Source of the DNA: Costus lasius
Lineage: Eukaryota > Streptophyta > Magnoliopsida > Zingiberales > Costaceae
Direction of reading: 5' to 3'
Length of the DNA: 64,000 nt
Assembly (NCBI GenBank): GCA_027563935.2
Contig: CM050452.1
Span: 35,693,350-35,757,349 of the forward strand
Part shown: piece after piece, positions 36,631-46,902 of the stretch
How the letters are laid out: each line of letters starts with the position of its first letter
How positions within the stretch are numbered: the stretch's first letter is position 1
Position numbers and translations under genes: made by a program
The notes under the pieces: model-generated
Databases searched by the model: none
Told to the model about the DNA's origin: nothing
What the model saw: only the letters and a program-made list of their open reading frames with translations

Positions 36631-36811
36631 ATTCTCTCTTATCCATTCAATCGTTCGAAGTTGATCATGAGAACATGTAACATGCGACTAGTTGAAACCC
36701 TAGCATCTTCATGGATTGAATGAAATATGAGCCACCCACTCTTAGGGTTTTCGGCCCCCCTCTTGAAAGGGGTTTTATCCGCTTGCGCTCCCCCTAGAAG
36801 GGGACCCTTCA

Positions 36812-38588
36812 ATTGGTATCAGAGCTGGTCTTATATGTTCTTATGATTGCTTTGAGTGATCCATGTATGTTTGATGCTTAGATCTATGTTTTTCCTCTTC
36901 ATGCGAGTATACTAGTTGATAGTATGTTTAGATTTGCGCATGTATAAGAGTTATCTTGGCGCTAGATGATTGGCGCATGTATGTTGGTTGCGGTTCATGT
37001 TGTTGTAATTGTGTTTTTAAAACCCTAAATGACATGCGCGCCCAACTAGATCTAAGTTGCACCTATTGTAAACCCTTAGATGGGTTGATGGGGTTGAAAG
37101 CATCATCTTGTATAGATCAAGCTAGTCTAATCAGACCATCTGACAGCCTAGATGGGTCGACCAGATAGCACCTGTGCGCAAGCACGAGGTGGCTATAGGT
37201 TGACTGCATCAATGGCGTGTAGCGAGGTCTGGTTGAGACAACCAGTGAACACACATGAGTTAGGCCCGGGGTCACACCCGCTTGCCAGAACTCATGTTGG
37301 TTGTTCAGCCCTTGGGGCATGCATGGTTGACCATTAGGTCAACTCGAGTCAGTTAGGACTTGGTGCATGCAAGGGCTTGGATCTAACTAGATTGATGAGT
37401 GGATCCCTATCAATGGACCATTGTAAGGTAGTAGGGCACATAAGACAAGTAAAATTGATTTCAATGGGATTTCAAAATTTTTATTTTGTCTATGGATCAC
37501 ATGATTGATTGAATGATGCCATGATGCTTGTTTATTTAATCTTATGTGGGTTGCCCTATTGTGTGCTGTGCTGGGGCCTGCGTGCCTGGTTAATTATAAG
37601 TTAATATTATTGTGATATGCGAATCACATTTTTGTTAATCTATTGTATAATTGACCTGCGAGTCAAAGCTTGTCTAGATAGATCAAAATGTATTTTGATT
37701 AGACAAGAGCATAAAGGCACACATCCAAGAGGGGCATTCAGCTGGTGGCGCACCTGAGGTGCTCTTGGCGCTAGGGCCCTGGGTTGGACCAGATGAGATG
37801 CAAAAGAGCTCAAGTGAAGACTTAAGTAAAATTAAGGTCTTACTAGGGTTCATGGGCTTTTACCACATAAGATCATGCTTTCTATTTATTGCTTATATAA
37901 TTAGAATTGCATGTGTTTATCTTCTGCTATCACCATAGGACTTGAATGATAGTGAAGAAGATAAAAGACCGGTAAAAATCCAACGCTAACATATCAAGCT
38001 CGGAAAGCCTTCTGACGCGAAACCTCACCGTTTTGACTATCGTTGGAGCCGTGTTGTACCCACTCAGTGGGCACGTCCATCTATCTTCAGACGGTGCTGG
38101 ATTACACCTGCGTGTTACAGAGAAGGGATTTATCGCTTCTCGTTGCTCAGCATAGCACGTGGTGGTCCAGGGAGTAGGTCAGGTCAGCTTGACCATGTAG
38201 GCTACATATGTGGCGCATATGGTAGCACATGGAGGCAGCCATCTGTGGGATCAGAGACTGTGTTGTACCAACTCAGTTGGCACAGTCTGCTGGATTGCCC
38301 AGATGAAGGGGAATCGCACGGGTTGGCGATTGGCTGGGACAGCCTACCAGAAATTAGTGCTTGTCCTCTCTGTGCATCTTATCTCGCCTGAGCGGGACGC
38401 GGAGACCAAGTATGAAATCTGGATCCCATCTCACTAAAAGAGTGTTACTCTTTCGGACTGTTTACTGGATTTTTCAGTCAGACAAAATAGTGAGAAAAGA
38501 ATCTTTCTTAAGTCCTGGATTGATTCTGAACATTGATACTAACCTTGCTGTTCTTGCATTGTTGTAGATTCCTGCAGCAACGAACACC
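36812..38588 (+). other. 5' leader of element E with PBS, three hairpins and splice acceptor
   Basis: PBS TGGTATCAGAGC at 36814-36825. Hairpins lie at 38059-38071 (CCCAC/GTGGG), 38268-38280 (CCAAC/GTTGG) and 38382-38397 (TCTCGC/GCGGGA). Branch-like ACTAACC near 38538-38544 and TTGTTGTAG ending at 38567 form a plant-like 3' splice site. No coding region is seen in between. Confidence 0.65.
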
Positions 38589-41500
38589 ATGAGCTTCAAT
38601 GTGCGATCCCTACTGGAAAGGGAGAAGTTTGCTGGGCCGAACTTCTCTGACTGGTTCGGACACCTTAAGATCGTTCTTAAGGCAGAGAGGAAACTGTATG
38701 TCCTCGAGACGGCTGTGCCGCCTCAACCCGCTGCGAACGCCGCTAGGGCGGTTCGGGATGCCTATGAAAAGCACGTCAATGATAGCATTGATGTCGCTTG
38801 CCTGATGCTAGCGTCTATGACGCCACCGCTGCAGTGTCAGCATGAGGATATGTCGGCTATAGAGATTATAGCGAACCTCAAGATGCTGTATGCTGCACAG
38901 GCGAGGACAGAACGCTATAATCTGACGAAGCTCTTCTTTCAGAGCAAACTGGCTGAGGGGAGCCCAGTGGGAGCTCACGTGCTCAAGATGATTGGGCACA
39001 AGGAGGCTCTGGAGAAACTGGGGCATACCGTCAACCAGGAGCTTGCTGTAGATATTATTCTGCAGTCTCTTCCGCCTTCTTTCGATGCGTTCATCATTAA
39101 CTTTAATATGAACAAAATCGATTGTACGCCGGCAGAGCTGCTGAATATGCTCTTGACTACTGAGGAAACTCTGAAGGGCAAGCCTTCAACCTCTGTCTTA
39201 ATGGTTCCTTCTAGGAACAAGAAGAAGGGGAAGAAGGGCAAGGCCCCTGTCAAGAATTACAGCAAGGCTCTGAAACAAAAGGTGAAGCGGTCAAAGGACA
39301 ACAGGTGTTTCCACTGTGGCCAGCTGGGTCACTGGAAAAAGGACTGTAAAGCGCTCCAAGGAGATAAGAGGGGAAGCATCGCTTCTGGCTCAGGTATATA
39401 CGTGACGGAAGTCATGGTTTCATCTTCTTCTATATCATGGGTGTTGGACACTGCATGTGGAGTTCACATTTGTTCAAATGTACAGGAACTCAAGAGAAGA
39501 AGGCAGGTGGGACAGCATGAAGTAGACCTACGCGTTGGAAACGGGGCACGGGTTGCTGCTGTTGCTGTAGGAGACTATTTCATTTCTTTACCATCTGGCA
39601 TTGTATTAGAATTAAACAATTGTTATTTTGTACCCAGTATTACCAAGAATATTATCTCCATTCCTGCTCTTGTCAGGAAGGGTTTTTCCTTTGAATGCAA
39701 GACTTCAAAGTGTGTTCTAACTTATGATAATATTGTGTATGCAACTGGTTCAATTAACAATGGGTTATTCATGTTGGACATGGAATGTTCTATGCAAAAC
39801 ATTGATAATAAGAAAGCCAAGTATGCTGATGACAGCACCTTGCTATGGCATAGTCGTTTAGGCCATATTAACGAGAAGCGCATTAAGCGGTTGCATGATC
39901 ATGGACTGCTGGGATCATTCTCCTATAAGGAGATTGATACATGCAAAGCTTGTTTGATGGGTAAAATGACGAAGTCACCTTTTCCTAATAAAGGTCAAAG
40001 GGCTTCAGGTTTACTAGACCTTATACACAGTGATGTGTGTGGGCCATTTAGTAAACATGCCAGAGGTGGCTATCAGTACTTCATTACCTTTACTGATGAT
40101 TTCAGTAGGTATGGGTATGTCTATTTAATGAGACATAAAAGTGAATCTTTTGACAAGTTCAAAGAGTTCAAAAATGAAGTACAAAATCAGTTAGGCCGAA
40201 ATATCAAGGCACTTCGTTCTGATCGAGGTGGAGAATACCTAAGTCGAGAATTTACTGACTATCTGAAAGAGTGTGGGATTATCTCACAGCTCACTCCGCC
40301 AGGAACACCGCAATGGAATGGTGTGTCCGAGAGGAGAAATAGAACGTTACTTGATATGGTTCGTTCTATGATGAGTCAGGCCACTCTTCCATACTCCTTT
40401 TGGGGTTTTGCACTGGAAACAGCTGCAAAGGTACTAAACCGAGTGCCATCCAAGGCAGTTTCTAAAACGCCATATGAGTTATGGTATGGGAAACAGCCTA
40501 GCTTGACATTTATCAGGATCTGGGGTTGCGAGGCTTATGTCAAAAAGCTCGCCTCTGGGAAACTGGAGAGCAGATCTGAGAAATGTATCTTTGTCGGTTA
40601 CCCTAAGGAAACTAAGGGTTATTATTTCTACGATCCCAAAGAGAACAAGGTTTTTGTTGCTCGGACTGCCATATTTCTTGAGAAGGAATTTCTTCTGCAA
40701 GAGGCCAGTGGGAGAGAAATAAAACTGGATGAGAATCCAGATGAAGGACAAAGTAGTCAAGCACAGTTGGATGAGCCTGAGCCGGTAGAACAGGTTACTG
40801 AACAACCTGAGGCTCAGATATCACGGGAACCGCGAAGATCGGGAAGGATCCGTCGACAGCCTGAGCGCTATGACGGAGTCTACATCATTGATAATGATGA
40901 ACCCCTCACCTATGCGGATGCGGTCAGTGGACCGGAGTCAGCTAGATGGCTTGAAGCTATGCGAGCCGAGATGGACTCCATGTCAGATAACCAAGTCTGG
41001 GATTTGGTTGATCCGCCTCCGGGAGTAATCCCTATAGGCTGTAAATGGATCTTCAAGAAGAAGATTGACATGGATGGTAACGTGGTTACCTATAAAGGCA
41101 GGCTAGTTGCGAAAGGTTTCAAACAAATCTACGGGATAGATTATGATGAAACTTTCTCACCTGTAGCCATGTTTAAGTCTATTCGGATTCTTTTCGCGAT
41201 AGCAGCATATTATGATTATGAGATCTGGCAGATGGATGTGAAAACAGCTTTCCTTAATGGAAATCTGGATGAGGATGTGTATATGACACAACCAGAAGGT
41301 TTCACTAATCCTTCAGATCGTCATAAAATATGCAAGTTAAAGAAGTCCATTTATGGACTGAAACAAGCATCAAGAAGCTGGAATATTCGTTTTGATGAAT
41401 CAATCTCTGAGTTTGGTTTCATCAAGAACGAGGACGACCCGTGTGTATATAAAAGGTTTAGTGGGAGCGTGATTACATTCCTAATCCTCTACGTCGATGA

Positions 41501-42419
41501 TATCTTGATCATTGGAAATGATATTCCTGAACTGCATGCTGTTAAAGCATGGTTAAGGAAATGTTTCCAGATGAAAGATCTAGGAGAAGCAGCCTATGTA
41601 TTAGGTGTGAAGATCTACAGGGATAGATCTAAGAGGCTTCTCGGGCTGTGCCAGAGTACTTACATCGATAAGGTCCTGGAGAGATACCATTTAGAGAATT
41701 CTAAAAGAGGATATCTTCCAGTCAGACATGGTCTGAATCTTTCAAAGAGTCAGTGTCCACAAACACAGACTGAGAAAGGTGAAATGGACAGTACGCCTTA
41801 TGCTTCGGCTATTGGGTCCATTATGTATGCGATGTTGTGTACTCGCCCAGACGTCGCTTACGGGTTAAGCGTGACCAGTCGATTCCAAAGTAATCCAGGT
41901 TTGGCGCACTGGATTGCAGTCAAGAACATTATAAAATATCTGCGGAGGACCAAAGATATGTTCTTGATATATGGTGGTCAGGAAGAACTCAGTATAGAGG
42001 GATATACTGACGCTTCGTTCCAGTCGGACCAGGATGATTTCCGATCGCAATCAGGCTATGTTTTTAGCTTGAATGGTGGAGCAGTGGTGTGGAAGAGTTT
42101 CAAACAGTCAACTGTTGCTGATTCCACAACAGAAGCCGAGTATGTTGCAGCCTCGGAAGCATCCAAGGAGGCAGTTTGGATTCGCAAGTTCGTGAGAGAA
42201 CTTGGTGTCGTTCCTTCGAGTGCAGATCCTTTGGTTATCTTCTGTGATAACACTGGAGCAATCGCACAAGCGAAGGAACCACGGTCGCACCAGAAATCCA
42301 AGCACATACAGAGACGGTTTCACTTGATCCGGGAGATCATTGATCGAGGCGAGATCAAAATCTGCAAAGTTCATACAGACGACAATCTGGCTGACCCGCT
42401 TACCAAGCCTCTGGCGTAG
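38589..42419 (+). CDS. Copia gag-pol polyprotein of element E (1276 codons)
   Basis: Makes the virus-like particle protein and the enzymes for retrotransposition as one polyprotein. Domains by residue: gag about 1-230; zinc knuckle CX2CX4HX4C at 240-253; protease with D-T-A-C-G, Asp at 287; pre-integrase His at 421; integrase core Asp 482, Asp 545, Glu 581; reverse transcriptase Y-V-D-D at 968-971; RNase H from about 1130 with Y-T-D-A-S and C-D-N-T-G. It ends at TAG (42417-42419), where B has CAG. The frame is open for a further 17 codons to 42473, so only the tail is lost. RNase H catalytic residues appear retained, so activity is possible. The ATG at 38589 is conventional; a spliced start in the LTR would add ten residues. 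Confidence 0.95.
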   Translation: MSFNVRSLLEREKFAGPNFSDWFGHLKIVLKAERKLYVLETAVPPQPAANAARAVRDAYEKHVNDSIDVACLMLASMTPPLQCQHEDMSAIEIIANLKMLYAAQARTERYNLTKLFFQSKLAEGSPVGAHVLKMIGHKEALEKLGHTVNQELAVDIILQSLPPSFDAFIINFNMNKIDCTPAELLNMLLTTEETLKGKPSTSVLMVPSRNKKKGKKGKAPVKNYSKALKQKVKRSKDNRCFHCGQLGHWKKDCKALQGDKRGSIASGSGIYVTEVMVSSSSISWVLDTACGVHICSNVQELKRRRQVGQHEVDLRVGNGARVAAVAVGDYFISLPSGIVLELNNCYFVPSITKNIISIPALVRKGFSFECKTSKCVLTYDNIVYATGSINNGLFMLDMECSMQNIDNKKAKYADDSTLLWHSRLGHINEKRIKRLHDHGLLGSFSYKEIDTCKACLMGKMTKSPFPNKGQRASGLLDLIHSDVCGPFSKHARGGYQYFITFTDDFSRYGYVYLMRHKSESFDKFKEFKNEVQNQLGRNIKALRSDRGGEYLSREFTDYLKECGIISQLTPPGTPQWNGVSERRNRTLLDMVRSMMSQATLPYSFWGFALETAAKVLNRVPSKAVSKTPYELWYGKQPSLTFIRIWGCEAYVKKLASGKLESRSEKCIFVGYPKETKGYYFYDPKENKVFVARTAIFLEKEFLLQEASGREIKLDENPDEGQSSQAQLDEPEPVEQVTEQPEAQISREPRRSGRIRRQPERYDGVYIIDNDEPLTYADAVSGPESARWLEAMRAEMDSMSDNQVWDLVDPPPGVIPIGCKWIFKKKIDMDGNVVTYKGRLVAKGFKQIYGIDYDETFSPVAMFKSIRILFAIAAYYDYEIWQMDVKTAFLNGNLDEDVYMTQPEGFTNPSDRHKICKLKKSIYGLKQASRSWNIRFDESISEFGFIKNEDDPCVYKRFSGSVITFLILYVDDILIIGNDIPELHAVKAWLRKCFQMKDLGEAAYVLGVKIYRDRSKRLLGLCQSTYIDKVLERYHLENSKRGYLPVRHGLNLSKSQCPQTQTEKGEMDSTPYASAIGSIMYAMLCTRPDVAYGLSVTSRFQSNPGLAHWIAVKNIIKYLRRTKDMFLIYGGQEELSIEGYTDASFQSDQDDFRSQSGYVFSLNGGAVVWKSFKQSTVADSTTEAEYVAASEASKEAVWIRKFVRELGVVPSSADPLVIFCDNTGAIAQAKEPRSHQKSKHIQRRFHLIREIIDRGEIKICKVHTDDNLADPLTKPLA

Positions 42420-42483
42420 CAGAAGCATGAGAAGCACTGTAATAATATGGGTTTGAGATTTCTCAACCATTAGATTAAGTGCA

Positions 42484-42493
42484 AGTGGGAGAT
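42484..42493 (+). other. Polypurine tract of element E
   Basis: agtgggagat immediately before the 3' LTR. The same tract occurs before the 3' LTRs of A, B and D. It is the plus-strand primer in reverse transcription. Confidence 0.75.
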
Positions 42494-44223
42494 TGTTGGG
42501 GTATGCCCTTAAGGCTAATGTTTGAGGCCTTGGGATTGTATAAGTATCATGTAATAAACTCTTGAGTTTATAAAGGCATGGTTATTATTCAGGTTGTTAC
42601 CTTGTCTGCTGTAATAAGTGTACTACTGAATAATGTCTCAAAGCTGTTCAGCTTGGCTGACATGCTATATGTCCTTAGTCGAGATATCTTGGTGAACTTG
42701 AGACAGCCTTGATATGATTGAGACTAATATGTGTTCTAATCTTATAGGATGCTTCGAGCATGGAATAAGATGTAGACTCATGGGTACATTGGATGTACTG
42801 GACAGACCCTACTAGGATATTCAGTTGTTTGTCACAATGTGAATATTCCTTGTATGCATCAAGTGGCACATGTCCTTTGACTTGAGATCACTTGTGTATC
42901 TAAATGATGAATGTCATTATTTTGAGGTAGTTCAATATCATTTGAAAGATAATGATTATAGACTATCTTGGATAATGATCATGAGTCAGGTTAGGACACT
43001 AGTGATAGATATAGGATTGCCGTCTCCTTGTTTAAGGAGTGTGATGTTCTAATGGGCCCCCCTAGATGAGATGATTGAGATAGTGTATGGCCATACCCAG
43101 GTGACTATGTTCATCTGATCTAATCATGCTCATCATATTGGAGTTACAAGCTTGACAGGCTTGTCCAATAAGAACATCCAGTGGCAAAGGACACATGTAT
43201 GCCTTGTGAAGAAGATTCACACTTGAGCTGTGATTTGGGAGTAGTCTTGGAAGACTCTTTCCTTTATATCGGGAGACAGTGATGTGTTGCTAGATACCCC
43301 TCACTGATCGTGATAATGTGAGTTGTCGTTACCGACATTTAAAGGAAACCCTCAGGGTCGCACAATTTGATGATATGGCTTACTTGAGTCAGATCGTGTG
43401 GACTGAATTATTTGGGTTCAGTTTAAAGGGATTTAATCTCTGATTGTAAGTGAGATCTGGTCTGATCATGTTTGATTGATTAGGGCTTGAGATCGGTAAG
43501 CTTCGATCGAGAGAGATGATGCTAGATCGGTGAGATCAGGAGCATCAAGAAATGAACGGTTGGATCTTGAACCTTTTGGGTTTATTGTGATCTAGACCAT
43601 ATGGCTTGGGTTAATTGGTCTTGGACCAAACCGACATTGAACCGGCTCATGGATGAGCGCATGGTTCATGTGAGGTGAGTTAAGGGCTTGGTTCACTTAG
43701 CGTGAACGCTTAAGCCTTCAATACTTTCCATCTTTGGAATTCGGTTTCAAGTGGATTGTGTGTAACGCCTCCACATTAGTGTGGGAGGTTACTCACTTGT
43801 CGAATTCTCTTGTGAAGGTTTCTCCAATTCGGTGGAAGAAGCACGAGGACGAAAACAAGAGAAAGGAGTCTCGCCAAGCAAGATTTTCCCTCCCTTCCAT
43901 ACGGCAAAGAACCTTGAAGCCTTGCTAGCACAAGGACGACAAGGTGTAGGCCAATTTCTTCTTGTGTGTGGCACACTTTGGAGGAGAACCCTATCGTTCT
44001 CTAGCTTCCAAGCCGAGTCCTATCCTCATGGCAATGGTATGAATTCTCTCTTATCCATTCAATCGTTCGAAGTTGATCATGAGAACATGTAACATGCGAC
44101 TAGTTGAAACCCTAGCATCTTCATGGATTGAATGAAATATGCGCCACCCACTCTTAGGGTTTTCGGCCCCCCTCTTGAAAGGGGTTTTATCCGCTTGCGC
44201 TCCCCCTAGAAGGGGACCCTTCA
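42494..44223 (+). repeat. 3' LTR of element E
   Basis: 1730 bp, same length as the 5' LTR. Differences seen include ttatatcgg, gataatgtg, gaattattt and accgacatt compared with the 5' copy. Confidence 0.94.
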
Positions 44224-44228
44224 TGAAT

Positions 44229-44472
44229 CCCATTGAGCTCTACTATGACAACAATGGGAACTGCACATACTAAGGAACCACGGTCTCATCAAAGGTCCAA
44301 ACGCATACTCAAGAGATTTCGCCTGATCAAAGAGATCATTGATCGAGGTGATGTCAAGATTAGCAGAATTGACACAGAGAGCAATCTAGCAGACCCACTG
44401 ACCAAGGCTTTGGCGCAGCAGAAGCATGATGGTCGTACTAGAGATATGGGGTTGAGGTTGCTCAACCTCTAG
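44229..44472 (+). pseudogene. RNase H C-terminus of element D (second segment)
   Basis: Continues the D pol frame after E, with K-E-P-R-S-H-Q-R-S-K and A-D-P-L-T-K-A-L-A-Q. A one-base shift near 44255-44265 separates it from the preceding frame. Ends at TAG 44470-44472, 21 bp before the LTR; purine tract at 44481-44493. Confidence 0.88.
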
Positions 44473-44493
44473 GTCTTAGTGCAAGTGGGAGAT

Positions 44494-46558
44494 TGTTGGT
44501 GTATATGCCCTAGGACCTACTTTTGGTCCATCTTTGTACTACTTGACTCTGATATTAATATATATCTTTCTGGCATTGTCGTTATCATTGTTTGTCTACA
44601 CCTGCGATTGTGTACTTACATGATAATGTCCCTGGAGACAGATTGGATCTGTGCTCGAACTATAGTCCCCAGTCGATGTACCTGAGTGGATATGGGACAA
44701 CTCTGGTACTTGTGAGACTGGTATGTGGGCTGGTTAGGCACGTGGTGCTAACGCAGACACATGGGTATATCATTGGAAGATATACTGGATAGACCCGCTG
44801 TGAGGCTATGACTTGGTGTCATGAGTTATCCTCACAAGTGACAGGAGATGCATTGATCCCTTGACTTGAGGTCATTGGCCATTCTATATGGTTAGGGATA
44901 TGCTTTGATGCAACCTAACACCTTGCCGTAGTTGGGAGGTCATAACGGTTGTCATTGAGCATGTCACGACCCATATGAGAAGGTCAATGGATAGACAAAG
45001 GATTTGCCCCTTCATGAATGAAGCTTGATATCCATGGAGCTCCTCTATGGTTCTATGACTGAAAGTGTATGGCCATACCCAGGTGCGAACCTAATTTAGT
45101 CATAGCCATGTGATTGGGTGAAAACAAGTGGTGACACACTTGTCCAATCGGATATCAGTTCGGCAAAGAGACTGTAATGCATCTGTACCTAGTTGCGATG
45201 ATGGGGATGTCGATGTCGATATCCATTCCGATGACTTGGGTAGTAGTGATGCACTGCTAGGTGCCACTCACTGCTTGTGGTGACATTTGGTCAGCACTGC
45301 CAACGTCAGAGGGACCTACAGGGTCGCACACCTAGATACTCGAGTTCTCGTATTGATCGGGAAGCCTTATGATCGAGTTATTGGATAACTCGGATCTATT
45401 TGGGAGATTTCATCAGCGCCAATGGGCCTAATGAGATGGAAAAATGTTATTGGAGCCAAACTTCATTTTTGGCAGGTTGACCCGTATTTGACCATGGTTG
45501 GCCACATTTGAATTAGGGTTGCATTGGATTGGATCCAAGTGCTTAATCAACCCATGTAATGAAGTTTGGGCTAGCTCGTTATCCAATGAGGCCCGATAAC
45601 AAGTTCTCATGAAGTGAGAAAAGGTTAAAAGGGTATAATGGGGACAAAACTTCTCCCCTAGGCGCCTATGGGCATAATGGGGAGAAGTGGCGCAATTTGC
45701 TTCATTAGGAAGCTTTAGGCGCCTTGCCCCTCTACCTTGGATGGTATGCTTGCTTCTATGGCAAGTCTTGGGGCTGATATGGCTTGATAGACTTCTTTGG
45801 AAGGTCTCATGCGCATATGGATAATTAGGAGAGGTTTATGGTAAAGTCTTGGAGACTTTCCTTACCTCAAACCCTAATTACTCTCTCCCCTTTACCCTAG
45901 CCGCCTACTCCTTTGAGAATTGCGCCCACACCCTATTATTGCTGCCCCCTCTTGCCTCTCTATATATACATGGGTATATGCGAGAGCAAGAGATTGATTT
46001 TTGGCGTGAGCAAGAATTAGAAGGGTAAAGAGGGAGGCTTTGGCGAAAGTCTTCTCTTCCATCTTCATCCTAGTCACAAGTCTCTTCTATCCTTCTTCTC
46101 TTGGAGCAAGGACGGATAGGACTTGGTGTCTTCACCCTCTTGCCTCTTATCTTGGCGCACCTTCTCTAGGAGTTGGCGCAAGTAAGGATGAGGAATTGAA
46201 GACATGGCGGCAACATCTCCATCTTTCTTCTTCATTGGCGCTTCTACTTTAGAAGTGGCGCAAGGGTTGAAGAAAGTGCACGAATGCTTGGATCTTCTTC
46301 CCGAGGCTAGCACCGGGCGTGGAAGAAGAGGACTCGAGGCATCCGTGTGTGTGAGACTGTAGAGGGCGCACGCTTGGGCGCCTATCACGAAATCGACCTC
46401 ATCTTGCTCTGAGGTATTTTCTAACTCATCGTGTCGACCCCCTTGCATGCGATCTTCACTGGTTTTTGGGACCGGCCTGTTTCGGGGACATTCTTCCGCT
46501 GTGCAATGTATGTATGTGTCTCTGAAAAATTGTAAAATGTCCCCGGGGTTTCCCAACA
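44494..46558 (+). repeat. 3' LTR of element D
   Basis: 2065 bp, matching 28026-30090. One of the few differences is CAG in the 5' copy (29892-29894) against TAG here (46360-46362). Confidence 0.93.
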
Positions 46559-46563
46559 GGTAC

Positions 46564-46902
46564 AAGGAGGCTCTAGAGAAACTGGGACACACCATCAATC
46601 AGGAACTTGTTGTAGACATTATCCTGCAGTCTCTCCCGGCCTCTTTTGATCCGTTCATTATTAATTTTAATATGAACAAGATCGATTGTACTCCGGCAGA
46701 GTTACTAAACATGCTCTGTACCACAGAGCAGACTCTTGAGAAGGGAAAGCCTTCCTCCTCTGTCTTGCTGGTTCCTTCAAGGAACAAGAAGAAGGGGAAG
46801 AAGGGCAAAGCCCCTATCAAGAGCTACAACAAGGCTCTGAAATAAAAGATAAAGCGGTCAAAGGACAACAGATGTTTCCATTGTGGCCAGCTCGGTCACT
46901 GG
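46564..46902 (+). pseudogene. gag middle part of element C (second segment)
   Basis: Resumes the C gag after the D insertion (K-E-A-L-E-K-L-G-H). TAA at 46843-46845 stands where other copies have CAA. Ends inside the zinc knuckle (C-F-H-C-G-Q-L-G-H-W) at the F insertion. Confidence 0.88.

Larger units (their letters stand above)
35082..36811 (+). repeat. 5' LTR of element E
   Basis: 1730 bp, TGTTGGGG to CCCTTCA. Palindrome GTATGGCCATAC lies at 35673-35684, a hairpin cluster at 36203-36327, and ATG-GCA-ATG plus GTATGA at 36616-36630. TTTATAAAGG near the start is the only clear TATA-like string. Confidence 0.94.
35082..44223 (+). mobile_element. Element E: best-preserved family-1 Ty1/copia retrotransposon (9142 bp)
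   Basis: TSD tgaat (35077-35081, 44224-44228) within D RNase H. LTRs of 1730 bp each, a PBS, a leader of about 1.8 kb, a gag-pol frame of 1276 codons and a purine tract. About five LTR differences were seen by eye, indicating a young insertion. The only coding defect found is a TAG close to the C-terminus. Confidence 0.96.
28026..46558 (+). mobile_element. Element D: second-family Ty1/copia retrotransposon, split by E
   Basis: TSD ggtac (28021-28025, 46559-46563) inside C gag. Its LTRs are 2065 bp each (TGTTGGTG...CCCAACA), with a PBS at 30092-30103 and a decayed coding region split by E. About nine LTR differences were noticed by eye (roughly 0.4%), which is low against the number of coding lesions. 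Length without E is about 9.4 kb. Related to family 1 in protein, LTR blocks and leader hairpins. Confidence 0.94.

Noticed and set aside
35082..36811. A TATA box at TTTATAAAGG near the start of family-1 LTRs as the promoter
   Set aside because: It would leave a U3 of only about 80 bp; possible but not supported, so not listed as a feature.
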